DNA of 64,000 nucleotides from Doryteuthis pealeii (taxonomy: Eukaryota; Mollusca; Cephalopoda; Myopsida; Loliginidae), in the NCBI GenBank assembly GCA_023376005.1, contig CM042151.1, positions 81,760,199 to 81,824,198 of the forward strand. The letters are read 5' to 3'. The position numbers and the translations under genes were made by a program. The notes below the pieces were generated by a model. It made no database searches and was not told the origin of the DNA. It worked only from the letters and a program-made list of their open reading frames with translations. This document shows, piece by piece, positions 11,188 to 21,353 of this stretch; the first letter of the stretch is position 1, and every line of letters begins with the position of its first letter.

Positions 11188-11560
11188 CATGTGCTTTTCA
11201 AATCACTTTTGTGAAAAAGCTGATCCATCACACTTCACAGAAAATGGTTTCTCACCAGTGTGTTTTGCATGTGGCTTTTTCAAACTCCTTTCGCTGAAAA
11301 TGCTGATCACATACTTGACAGGAAATGGTTTCTCTCCTGTGTGTATTAACATGTGCTTTTTCAAGCGGGAATTGACTGAAAATTGCTGATGCAGGACGCC
11401 TAGCCCTGACTATAACCGTTTTCAACCAACCACACAACCAAACACACCCATAAAATAACACAAATCCACTTGACAGAATTGGTTTGTCCTCGCCTGTGTG
11501 CATTCCATAGAATTTTCAGCTGTGAATTTGTAGAATGCTGATTCGCCACCATGCAAGATA
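11188..11560 (-). pseudogene. C2H2 zinc-finger array, upstream part, decayed
   Basis: The minus strand carries three to four finger remnants, for example ETISCQVCDQHFQRKEFEK (ligand cysteines intact) and TGEKPFSVKCDGSAFSQK followed by a stop. Stops and frame changes make it noncoding. A foreign-looking stretch of about 76 bases (11387-11460), containing ACCAACCACACAACC, interrupts one finger between the codons for its start and the expected CACACTTGACAG. The array continues on the other side of the retrotransposon at 6380-6895. Confidence 0.75.
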
Positions 11561-12725
11561 GGGTTCTTTCATTTGTTTCTGCATGACATTACGGAACACA
11601 AATTCAGTAAATAATATGATGTACACAGAGGAATGTAGAAACTTGGTAGATAGAAGGAATTTCCTCTGATGCTTGTATGCTCCCTAATATAAATTAAATA
11701 TGTCACACACTTTGAAGTGATACATTTTCATAATTGGGAAATGTTGCTTTCATTTTGAAAAATTATTCATCCCCTTTTTTAAAGCTGATATCTGTAAATA
11801 AATAAAAGGCATTATTGATGACAGGATACTTATTGTTTGCTTACAATTATAATAAAGCATTTGTGATACAGAAAATGCATATTATAAATTTTATATTAAA
11901 TTTTTGAATGCAATTTTAAAAATATCACTGTTCAATAAATAATGGAATATTTTGTAAATTAGAAAACCAATTTAAAATATTGTATCTTTTTTTATTTACT
12001 TTTGTTTAATTTTTTTAGCTAAACAAAAGAATCTCTATCATTGATAAAAACATTAGAAATGTATGATACCCAAGTAGTTTGTGCCCCTTCATAATAAACT
12101 GCGTTGGAGATTCCCCTTGTCTGTGGTTTGATTACAGAATATATTCCTGCCTCCTCCCATCAAAATATTAATTAATTAAGAGTAGCATTTTAGCATATAT
12201 TGTTGTAATGTGTGTTTACTTGAAGTCCATAGCGTGGACAATAATAGATTTCTAGATGAAAGCAACCCAGGTTATAGATGAGAATTAAGAAGGATATCAA
12301 TTGGCAAAAGAAGGAATTGCTAGGCGGACTCACTCAAAAATAACCAAATAAGATAACATATGTCAAGTATAACAGATCGCACTCCACTGTCTCCCACTTT
12401 CTGGATACTTTATCAACACCTATCATGGGAGGAAAGTGTCAGAAAACCTTATCACTCTTTGGGGAGGACAAAACCTTTCCCGCAAAGTATGTTGATGATA
12501 AGAATATCTACTTTTTAGTGCTGGAAAATGGGGATATGAATCTTTTGTTAAAAAAATGATTACAAATATTTACAAATGAGAATGCTATATAAGACAGCTT
12601 CTCAAGCAGTAAGTAGAAGAGACAATAGATTAGCCACCAAACACCCTGTGAATTTATGATTACTAAATCTGGGCCTGTACTCACTCACTTACCAACCACA
12701 GCCTTGCAGTTTCTGTTTTCTCTGA
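11561..12725. other. AT-rich intergenic DNA
   Basis: I see no gene, RNA or transposon ends. The stretch contains ordinary AT-rich sequence and several A/T homopolymers. Confidence 0.5.
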
Positions 12726-12729
12726 CAGT

Positions 12730-13147
12730 GTTTACCCTGGTTTGGTTGCGTATGTGGTGAATTCACAAGAAGGAATAACCAATGGAATAAGAAAATTCAC
12801 AAGTAAGTTCCCCAAATCCTGCATGCATACCCAGTCAGAGTAAAGAAATGCCCTTGTTTGCATAGATTTTCCGCAGTGCATTGATAAGTATGCAAAACCT
12901 TTTGGATTCCTGCCAATTATGGAGATTGCCTTTTTTGGTTTTCTCCGAGTTTTTTTGGTCGAGTTGTGGGGCCCTAATATCACTGGTGCCAAATCTCTCC
13001 CTTGGGTTTACCTTACAGGAACTTAAAGTTCCCAACAGCATGGCTCTGATCAATACCAAGTTTACACCGTCTGCCATGAGAGGAAGGGTCAGAGGAAGTG
13101 ATCTACCATTAGAAGTCAAAGTCGTCCACTGGAGGAAAACTCTATAG
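12730..13147 (+). other. Possible exon block of an unrecognised gene
   Basis: Base composition is less AT-rich here. A segment at 12730-12802 is bounded by a pyrimidine tract plus CAG (TTTCTGTTTTCTCTGACAG) and a good donor (GTAAGTTC), and is open in one frame (VYPGLVAYVVNSQEG...). A second stretch beginning after GTTTGCATAG (about 12864) is open through a hydrophobic peptide containing PFGFLPIMEIAFFGF to a TAA near 13025. An overlapping frame from a second possible acceptor (ACCTTACAG, about 13019) is open to 13147 and ends in HWRKTL. I do not recognise any of these peptides. They could be exons, a decayed gene or chance. Confidence 0.25.
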
Positions 13148-13450
13148 TGATATGTGTGTTGAAAAGCATAATTTTATAAATGTAACTGTCTATAAAATAA
13201 TTTCTTTGTACATTAAACAAAATGTTAAATTTTCGTGTATGTGCTATTTGTAGAAGTACCTTAATATTTGAGAATCTATTTGCATTTATTTTGCTTTTAT
13301 TTAGTTTTTCAAAATCAACCCCTGAAATATTAAATGGAAGGATTTGAAATTATATGTTATGTACGATGTCACTTCATTTCTGCTATTCCCTTTCCCCCCA
13401 CCCTCTGCCACATACTGTATTTGGCAATTTATTTTTTCAACTAGTTAAGA

Positions 13451-13550
13451 NNNNNNNNNNNNNNNNNNNNNNNNNNNNNNNNNNNNNNNNNNNNNNNNNN
13501 NNNNNNNNNNNNNNNNNNNNNNNNNNNNNNNNNNNNNNNNNNNNNNNNNN
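13451..13550. other. Assembly gap (100 N)
   Basis: One hundred ambiguous bases immediately follow a Ctagttaaga junction. Zinc-finger coding starts directly on the far side, so the missing sequence probably contains more fingers of the array at 13551-14240. Confidence 0.99.
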
Positions 13551-14240
13551 GCCTCGGTGTTGTAGTGGGCGTTGATGTATTATCAGACGATATGCGAAGA
13601 AAAGCTTTCGTCACATACCTTACATGTAAAATGATCTCTCTCCTTTATGTGTGCTTGATGCTCTCTTAAATGGTTGAGCTTGTAATAAAATATCTGTTGC
13701 ATTTAACACATTTGAAGGCTTCTCTCCTGTATGAATGCGTTGATGTCTTAGGAAACTGCTTTGATCAAGAAAACTTTTGTCACATATCTTACATATAAAT
13801 GGTCTCTCCCCAGAATGTGTGCGTTGATGATCGTTAAATGGTGAGCATGTTTAAAGTCTTTGTCGCATCTATCACATTTGTAGGGCCTCTCTCCTGTATG
13901 GGTGCGTTGATGTGTATTGAAGTTACCTTTCTGAGTAAAAACTTTTGTTACATATATTACATGTAAATGGTCTCTCTTTTGTATGTGTCCGCTGATGATA
14001 TGTTAAATGTTGAGCATGTTTAAAGTCTTTTGCCACAACATCACATTTGAAGAGCCTCTCTTCTGTATGTGTTAGTTGATGAGTTGTCAAATGGCATTTC
14101 CGAGAAAAACCTTTGTCACACATACTACACGGAAATGGCCTCTTGTTTCTATGTATGTACATATGGGTCCCTTAAATATGATTCAAATGCAAAAGTTCTC
14201 CCACATATATTGCATTGAATTGACATATTTCTTATATGTT
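13551..14240 (-). pseudogene. C2H2 zinc-finger exon, about seven fingers, frame broken
   Basis: Minus-strand fingers run from about 14230 down to the gap. An intact one is FPCSMCDKGFSRKCHLTTH, with linkers such as HTKERPF, HTGERPY and HSGERPF. Another finger (FKCDVVAKDF) lacks its second cysteine. The longest open piece is 13923-14162. At least three one-base shifts occur: near 14163 (before the MYIHRNKRPF segment), near 13935 in a T run (after NICNKSF), and near 13830 (after HAHHLT). Reading across the shifts restores good fingers, so the array is either a young pseudogene or has uncorrected sequence errors. The linkers differ from the arrays at 6.4-11.5 kb and 37-38 kb, so this is a separate subfamily. 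Confidence 0.8.
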
Positions 14241-14311
14241 ATCCTTTTATGCGTATATGGACTCTTAAATTATATTTGGATACTAGAAAACTGCCAAAAT
14301 CAATGAAAATT

Positions 14312-14662
14312 GAATTCAGTAATTGTTTTCCAAGTTGTAATATCCAAGATACACGGTGCGCGAGATATTTCCTTGGTGATGAATCTGTAATCAAAACAAA
14401 AAATAAAATTAAAAGATAAATAAATATATTATTTCGGATTATTCAGGAAAACAATGAAATCATAATTGAAAGTTGTAGAAAATGACAATTGAATTCAGTA
14501 ATTGTTTTCCAATTTGTAATATCCAAGATAAACGGTGCGCGAGATATTTTCTCGGTGATGAATCTGTAATCAAACAAAAAATAAAATTAAAAGATAAATA
14601 AATATATTATTTCGGATTATTCAGGAAAACAATGAAGTCATAATTGAAAGTTGTAGAAATTT
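14312..14662 (-). repeat. Tandem duplication carrying a 3' splice site upstream of the finger exon
   Basis: A 179-base unit (14312-14490) is repeated immediately (14491-14662), with about 95% agreement by eye. Each unit contains, on the minus strand, a T-rich tract ending in GATTACAG followed by ATTCATCACC (acceptor positions 14385-14388 and 14564-14567). The same arrangement (GATTGCAG/ATTCATCACC) precedes the zinc-finger exons at 38.3 kb and 57.9 kb, so this is the conserved start of the terminal exon. A more divergent third copy lies around 15045-15240. Confidence 0.75.
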
Positions 14663-15345
14663 GGCCTACAAATAAATAAATCAAAGTGATATAAAAAACA
14701 GGTTAAGAAATTGTTATAGGTGATACACCCTATAAGACTAATGGAATGCGCCGAAAGGTTACTATAAGTAACAGGGATAATTGTGGCTTAGCAGTAAGCC
14801 AATGCGAGTGAGCCAATAACTCTATTTTGTCGGACGTAATTTCCACATCTCTATTGTATTTGTCTACTTTTTTGTTAATACATTTTTCTACATTTGTTAT
14901 CCGTCGTTTTGTTCTTATTCGACCCCTTAAAACCTCACAACAGAAATGCAAGCGCCAAATTGACGATAGCTGTTCTCCAAAGACTGATCGATAATATATT
15001 TGATTTTATATCCCCACAGACATAATTATCCGTTTTTACCATCCAACAAATGCTATGTATCCTGCAATACAATCTGTACGGATGCCAAATCCAATGACAA
15101 TAGAAATCAGTAAATTGTTTCCAATATGTAATATCCAAGATCATTTACAGTAAAAACGACACGTGAGAAATTTCTCAGCTATGCATATTTAATTAAACAA
15201 ACAATAGCATTAAAAGTTAAATAAATTCATTATTTCGTATTATTCGGGAATCAATGAAGATCAGTGTTACAAAAATAAATTTTATTTCTTTCTGAATTAG
15301 TGAAGTATGATAAGAATTAGTGGGTATTAGTTTGAAATCGACACC
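14663..15345. other. Upstream non-coding DNA with a third exon-start copy
   Basis: No coding function is evident. The segment 15045-15240 resembles the exon-leader repeat (CCATCCAACAAATGC, CCTGCAATACAATC, GTAATATCCAAGATC) also found at 14312-14662 and 38220-38420. Confidence 0.45.
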
Positions 15346-15373
15346 ATTATTATTATTATTATTATTATTATTA
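15346..15373. repeat. (ATT)n microsatellite
   Basis: About nine ATT units abut the 3' end of the Helitron-like element. A matching (ATT)n run (about 16000-16035) lies on its other side, so the element sits inside a trinucleotide repeat. Confidence 0.9.
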
Positions 15374-15999
15374 CTGGCAAATATATGCACCCCCGGGTGC
15401 AATTAGTTAAGTTTTAATATAATAAAATATTATATTAAATTAGAAAGGCTAATGAAACTAAATAAAAATGCAAATAAAAAGATTTTAAACAGGGGGGTAT
15501 AATCGAAAAATAGAACAACTAAAACTTCCTCTTCCATCACTCTCATCTTTCATTGTTTATTTTTTCTAATTTAAGTATTTAGTTAAAAGAGGAAGTAAAG
15601 AATAAAATGACAGTTATTTTTTTTTGTTAATGGATTTCATTTAAGATTTCATTGAGAGATTTTTGCTTATATTCATTAAAATAAAACCAAACAGTTAGAA
15701 ATCAATAATACTAAGCACATATTTATAGAATCACATTTTTAATATCAATATGCAAATTAGCCTTCCCATTCACACTGTAAACCGCTATTTTGTTGTATAT
15801 ATAAATATAATTGCATGTTGTTAGTATGTAGATATGGTTTAACAGTATTGATAATGTAAAACAATTTTTCTTTAATAATGAGGTTTAAATAAAAATAAAA
15901 TCATTGAGAATGTGATGTCAATAACTAAGGGAATTGTGACTTGAGTAGTGATATAGTTTCGGTTACAGACAGAAATACACAATATCCATTATAATAAGA
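15374..15999 (-). mobile_element. Non-autonomous Helitron-like element, copy 3
   Basis: The minus-strand start is TC at 15999 (TCTTATTATAATGGATATTG). The 3' end has the TGCACCC/GGGTGCA hairpin, then CCAG, a mutated CTAG, followed by T. It has only one of the ATACTCCCTC-type internal units present two to three times in other copies. Internal sequence matches copies 1 and 4 throughout with small indels. Insertion lies within an (ATT)n tract, consistent with the A/T target of Helitrons. This is an independent insertion. Confidence 0.75.
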
Positions 16000-16099
16000 T
16001 TATTATAATAAGATTATTATTATTATTATTATTATTCCACTGGGTCTTTTGTCACCGCTGTGTCATGGCCGATTCAAGTGGTGAGATTTTGGTTGGTTG

Positions 16100-16690
16100 A
16101 CTGGTTGGTAGGATTTTACGGCATATCAATCCTTGTTGGGTTATTTTATGCTGAAGGCATTTTGTTTGATTTATTCTTAATGGGCATTCAATTTTAAAAG
16201 AAATTAATTTTTAACTCATTTTCTAAACTCCTTTTTGATCCAATCAATCCATAGATGGGACCCTAACCGGTACCACCACTACGGGTCAGAGTGGATCTGG
16301 GAGTAATGGCGATGAAGGTGTACTCCACATTCCTCATAGTTCCAGAATTGATTAAAAAAATTATTTATTTATTTTATTTTGCACAATAGATGAAATCCGC
16401 CAGATACAGTTTAAATTCATATACTGTAAACTTAGACGCTCATCCACCACCTAGATGCTTAAGTACGGAATCCTGGTGGCTGAGAAGTCCATGACATGCG
16501 ACACTACTCTTTGATCCTTACTTAGGCTAGATGTGCGGACGGAGAGGCCCCTTCCGATCAATCGGTTTGGTCACGTCAAGTCTTAGCACCTATATGAATA
16601 TCCCGACACTATTACCCTTATGAACTCCCCCCCCAAAAAAAAAAAGAAGAAAAAAACACTACTTCCTGGTCCATTCTGACCCGGAGGATT
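16100..16690. mobile_element. Rearranged retroposon fragments, two halves in opposite orientation
   Basis: The first half (about 16118-16330: ACGGCATATCAATC..., GGGACCCTAACCGGTACC) matches the plus-oriented copy at 26634-27240. The second half (about 16440-16690: GCGGACGGAGAGGCCCC, CACGTCAAGTCTTAGCACC, then CTGACCCGGAGG) matches the opposite orientation, as in 31378-31975. So pieces of two copies, or one copy with an internal inversion, lie here. No coding is seen. Confidence 0.65.
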
Positions 16691-16699
16691 TTTTAAAGA

Positions 16700-17140
16700 A
16701 TTGAAGAAAATCTTGACTGGGCACATCAGCGTAAGTTAGAAAAATATGAAAATCTACGAGAACAATGCGTCAGAAATGGATAGATAACGGATGTATTTCC
16801 TATCGAAGTCGGATGCCGAGGATTTATTACCAACTCAATTTTTTTTTACAGAAATTAGACTTTCTCTATCAGACAAGAGAAAAACACATAACAATCCTGA
16901 ATAAAGCTCTAAACGCACCAGCGTGGATATGGCAATCCCACAGAGTGAGAACTAACCATCAAAGTCTGGTGGTATCGTAAGATACTGCTTAGGCGCTCTG
17001 GGTTAAATGTAATGATGCTTCGGCCCCGAAACCATGCCTGAACCCAGTCATCATCTGATGAAGGCTTTGTTGGATGCAATGCTACTGTGTAAACAGTAGT
17101 CGTTGTACTTAGTTATAACCCAAAATTGACATCCAACCAA
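16700..17140 (+). pseudogene. Retroelement C-terminal domain remnant
   Basis: Plus-strand translation from 16708 gives EENLDWAHQRKLEKYENL, then REQCVRNG, a TAG, and DVFPIEVGCRGFITNSI. The K-Y-x-x-L...NGW-x-x..FPIEVGCRGF pattern is the signature I associate with the C-terminal part of many invertebrate and fish non-LTR reverse transcriptase proteins. The expected W after NG is replaced by the stop. Frame shifts follow and the sequence continues as a retroelement 3' region (GATGAAGGCTTTGTTGGATGC) to about 17140. It is dead and truncated at the 5' side; the RT itself is absent. Confidence 0.55.
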
Positions 17141-17675
17141 TTAATCGACCAATGTTTTGCAGGTCAATGTTACCCTTAGGTAAGGTATGAATCCAACTAT
17201 TCTCCCTCCAGCTATGGATAAATAGTAGGGCAGACTGGGCTCTTTAACCTTGGTTAGGCAACCAATCTAGGAGAAGAACATCTCTGAATTCAAACCTGGT
17301 CACTACTAGAATAGGTTGATGCCTACTTATCGATCTATCTCAATTAAAAAAAAATTAGATCACATCATGTTTGATTGAAATTCCTTTTATTTTGCGATCG
17401 AGGTCGAATGAGAATTAAAGTTGAAGCCAATTTTTGGCAAATATCTTGTAAACTAGGGTATGTGAGTTCGTTTCTTACTCGTAATTTTTACTACTTAGTA
17501 ATTTTGTAGCATCCGAAACTAGAAAATATTTAGAAGATTTAAGATTATCGATAGACACTATGTCTAGAATATTTCAAGAGATTAAACAAAACTTTCAATA
17601 TGTTTTTTTTGAGAAATATTCTGATTTTATTATTTGAAATATTTAGAAATTTATATGATCTCAATGCAATAAAAG

Positions 17676-17710
<35 letters not shown>

Positions 17711-18085
17711 TATATATATATACTAGACAAAACGTGACCCGTTGGGTCACCCATTAAGCTCTCGCTAGATGATTAGGGAAAAGAGTAGGATCTGCCAAAA
17801 TATCATCTGCTTTTCATTTTAAAAAAACGAACTAAAATTTATTAAATTGATTATTTAAGGTCAAATTTTTGTCTAAGTCGAAAAGTAGTAACATAATGAG
17901 CATCAGTAAAAAGCAAAATAATATTACACATATAATTTATTTTGAATATATTTAAAACGTTTTTTTTCGTCCATTTTGATCAAGATGCCTGCCAGAGGCT
18001 ACTTAAAAATCTGTTTTTACAAAATAAATTGTAAATTTTGCAATTGAAAAAATTCACACTGGATTATCCAATTGAACACATATCC
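17141..18085. other. Intergenic DNA with a (TA)n microsatellite
   Basis: No gene is visible. A (TA)n run lies at about 17666-17722. The phrase ATCTTGTAAACTAGGGTATGTGAGTTCGTT near 17440 is a diverged copy of a motif repeated at 22710, 23210, 23400, 43560 and 43890. Confidence 0.6.
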
Positions 18086-18089
18086 TAGT

Positions 18090-18487
18090 AGATAAAGGAG
18101 TTAGATTAAGACAGTTCTAATGCCAGTTATCTCTAGACTGCAGGTTCAATCCTGGCCAGGGACAGCAGTAACATAGAATAATAATAACACAGCTTAACAC
18201 CTGTACCGCAGCTATGGTTAGTGGAATGAGAACAGGATACTCCCGTGGACCTAATAAAGGGTTGGGTTCAAAGTTCCGTGATGGCTCCCAATTACAAGAA
18301 GGTTCCCGAGTCCGACAAGAAATACCTGAAGAAGGCCGGAGGGACATCAGCCGAAACTTTGTACAGATAACAATGAAGACGAGGACAATAGTCTGCATAA
18401 TATAAAAAATGGTAATCCTTGCGGAGTTTCCCTGGCTTCCTGCATCCGAAGCGTATCACTTGAAAAAAAAAAAAAAAAAAAAAAAAA
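18090..18487 (+). mobile_element. Poly-A-tailed SINE-like retroposon
   Basis: The 5' part contains a B-box-like GCAGGTTCAATCCTGGCC (about 18140), suggesting a tRNA-related head. The central body is GC-richer, including GAAGGCCGGAGGGACATC. The element ends in a 27-base A run (18461-18487). An A box is not clear. The open frames across it (for example 18214-18405) are incidental. Confidence 0.55.
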
Positions 18488-18560
18488 GAACCAACTTAGA
18501 GCATTTTCCACTGAAAACCCAACCTAAACCCCCTATTAAATTAACTGTTTTATTACAAAG

Positions 18561-18610
18561 TTCTGTTTTTTCTGGGTCACCCTGTATACAGGGTGACTCA
18601 GAAAAACAGA
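18561..18610. mobile_element. Two mariner-type terminal repeats joined head to head
   Basis: A near-perfect palindrome has 22-24-base arms. The right half reads CAGGGTGACTCAGAAAAACA and the left half is its complement with one mismatch. They are separated by TATA, i.e. two TA dinucleotides. CAGGGTG... ends next to TA are typical of Tc1/mariner-type termini. No transposase coding is visible on either side. Confidence 0.5.
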
Positions 18611-18902
18611 GCCCAAATTATTTATTTATTTTCCATTAAACTAAACCTAAACCCTAAACCCTAGTTGTTTTTGTTTTTCACACCGCTTCCGCTACGGACT
18701 TCAATCGTAGCTGGTATTTTTCTTTTTTTTTTTTTTTTTCAGCAGTCACTGGCAAGCAATTTTGAGGCAAGAGGCCATGACGGAACTCCGCAAAGATTAC
18801 AATCATTTGTATTATTCAGACTGTAATATCGGAGTGGTACATATTTGATTGATACTATTTTCTGCATAAATAAAAAGACTAAAGACAGAGTTTATTTTTT
18901 TT

Positions 18903-19127
18903 AAAGCCATACGTATTTAAAAAACAACCATAATCCCCTAAAACATAACCCAATTCGCAAAATGTTAATTCATAGACTGTAGTTAAACTGTCATTGGTAC
19001 CAGCAAAAAATTTTCCGTTTTAATTTTCCAACCTAAGTCAGAAGTCAGTCCTACATTCTATGAATTAACATTTGCGAATTAGGTTACGGTTTTAAGGGAT
19101 TAAGGTGTTTTTAATTACGTATTGCTT
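18903..19127. mobile_element. MITE-like element with long terminal inverted repeats
   Basis: The arms at 18903-18975 and 19058-19127 are inverted copies about 70 bases long (AAGCCATACGTATTT... versus AATTACGTATTGCTT). They enclose about 80 bases including GTCATTGGTACCAGC. There is no coding. A direct partial copy lies at 19325-19479. Confidence 0.65.
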
Positions 19128-19324
19128 AAAAAAAAACAAAAAAAAACAAACAAAAAAAAAACAAACAAATTACTATACATTTAATTAACCATTGAAATTA
19201 ATTATTGAATCTATTATTGAGACAGTTGTTTTGTTAATATAGCAATGTATAATTTCAATTAAACTTAGTTAAAATATATTTCAACATAAAATTTATAGTA
19301 ATTGTGTTTTTTTGTTGTTTATTT

Positions 19325-19479
19325 TAAAAGCAATACGTAATTAAAAACAACCTTAATCCCCTAAATACCGTAACCAAATTCGCAAAATGTTAATTCATAG
19401 ACTGCAGTTAAACTGTCATTTGGTACCAGCAAAACACTTTCCGTTTTAATTTTACCGACCTAAATAAGAAGTCAGTCTA
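19325..19479 (+). mobile_element. Partial second copy of the MITE-like element
   Basis: This repeats the left arm and internal part of 18903-19050 (CAATACGTAATTAAA..., TTGGTACCAGCAAAAC, GAAGTCAGTC) but lacks the right arm. Confidence 0.65.
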
Positions 19480-19677
19480 GTTTGTTTTAGTTTTAACTAA
19501 AACAAATTTTTAAGCCCGAAAAAACTTTCACTTAAACAGTCAATGTTGCTCATTTGAATTGCATAATATTTAAATATATAACTATTTTTTTTACCCAACA
19601 TGAAAATATTTTTTAAAATAAGTTTAATACTCTATGAATTAATAATTAAAGTAATTTAAAAAAAATCTATTTTAAAG

Positions 19678-19733
19678 CATGATTTCAATTTCGTAAAAAT
19701 TTTACGCTCAACTAAAATTGAAATCATGCCGTA
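19678..19733. repeat. Short inverted repeat (hairpin)
   Basis: GCATGATTTCAATTT and its complement AAATTGAAATCATGC flank an 18-20-base loop. The function is unknown. Confidence 0.6.
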
Positions 19734-20149
19734 AAAATACTTTTGTTTTTATATTAAAACAAACCAAACGTTTTGCTCATTTGCATAAGATTCGCCTGGA
19801 GAAAGGAAGTGGGCGAATCTACGGTGGGTTAGTGGTGTGTGTGAGGTGATCTCCCTGATTGCTGGATTTTTTACTCTTTTTTTCCCTCTGCTTAACTGAC
19901 AAATAGAGAGTGGGAGGAGAGTTAACCTAACTGACAAACGGAGATGGGAAAAGAGACAGGAGTCTCTAAGACAGGGATTGGTCGGTCGTTGACTTAATTG
20001 CTAATTACGCCTAATTAAAGCCAATTAAACTGAATTTTTTTCATACACTTTGTAGTGCTAACACCAGGAATATCTAAGTATAAATATTGTGTCCATAACA
20101 TAAATAGAAAAAAATCCTTTAGCTGGAGAAGGTTGATAAACTCAGCTTT

Positions 20150-20362
20150 AGTATAATAATAGATAACCCTATAATCAGCGAGGGAGTCTATCTCCTTTCA
20201 CTAGCGCTAGACTAAGGAGAATTGTTTTTGGTCTGAGGTGGAGCACCAGACCTACCATCAGCTCCTTACTTTACCGAACAGACCCCTGTGCTACTCATAC
20301 GCTGAGTTGGCGACGATCGGTATCGAACTAAACCTTGTGGTTGCTAAGCCGACTGAGTACAT
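20150..20362 (-). mobile_element. tRNA-derived SINE, minus strand
   Basis: Read on the minus strand it begins with a damaged tRNA-like head (CTCAGTCGGCTTAGCAACC, then TTTAGTTCGATACCGATC in the B-box position). It continues through GCGTATGAGTAGCACAGG, GTAAAGTAAGGAGCTGATGG and TCTCCTTAGTCTAGCGCTA, colinear with the copy at 32985-33247. Confidence 0.75.
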
Positions 20363-20399
20363 GATTATATATATTATATTATAGTGAACTAATTTCATT

Positions 20400-21316
20400 G
20401 ATACTAGGTCAAAGCTTTATTATTTATTATTTTTTGCTTTTCATTCAAATAAGTCCGACATTTTTAAAGTCACGTTTTATCTTTATATGTTCAATAAATA
20501 CAAATATTTTATAAATTCATTTAGCTTACCATTCAAATTATAATGCATATAAGTTATTACTATACAAAATACATTATGAATGTTAATTTCAGTAGCTTTT
20601 ATAGAAAGCCAAATTCACCCCCCTCAAAATTATATGTAATTTCTAAGAGTTTCTAGAAAATAGTTTTGAAAAATAAATTATGATACATTCTAAATTTTCT
20701 ATTAACAACTTTACAAAAATAAAATTACGAGAAAAAAATTCTTTGTTATTTTGCTAATTAGTAAAAAAATGGATAAAACTCATTATGAATATTCCAATGG
20801 TCGATGTGTATATTGAGAAAAAGTATTTTATTATCAATTACATTTAACATGTGTAGGCTTTTTTTTGTTGCTTTTTATTCAAATGAATGCGACATTTTAA
20901 AAGCTACATTTGATATTTCAGAATGTTAAGTAAGTATTTTAATAAATATATTTAATCGCATAAAAGTTATTATTATAAAATATGTTATCAATGTAAATTT
21001 CAACAGCCGTTATAGAAAGCAAAATTCACACCCCCTCAAAAATATTACGTAGAATATCTAAAAGTTTCTAAAAACAGTTTTGAAAATGAATTATATGATA
21101 CATTCTAATTTTTTTTTTTTTAAATTTTTTTTTACAAAAATACAAGTTTAAACTATGGTCGAACTATCAAAACTCAATCTCCATTCTACTGACAATTTAA
21201 TTAAATGTTGTAGATTTTAGAATGGCTGAACTTGATGAAATAATTTAATTCATTTAAGAAAATATTTCAAGGAAATTAACTCCTCTATTTAAAATCGGAA
21301 ACTTTTATTAAAGTAT

Positions 21317-21353
<37 letters not shown>

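Noticed and set aside
15217..15402. Open frame with a poly-asparagine run
   Set aside because: It is the (ATT)n microsatellite translated on the minus strand.
18640..18664. CCCTAAA-like heptamers resembling a telomere repeat
   Set aside because: Only about three imperfect units, next to mariner-type ends; animal telomeres use TTAGGG, so chance or an element-internal repeat is more likely.
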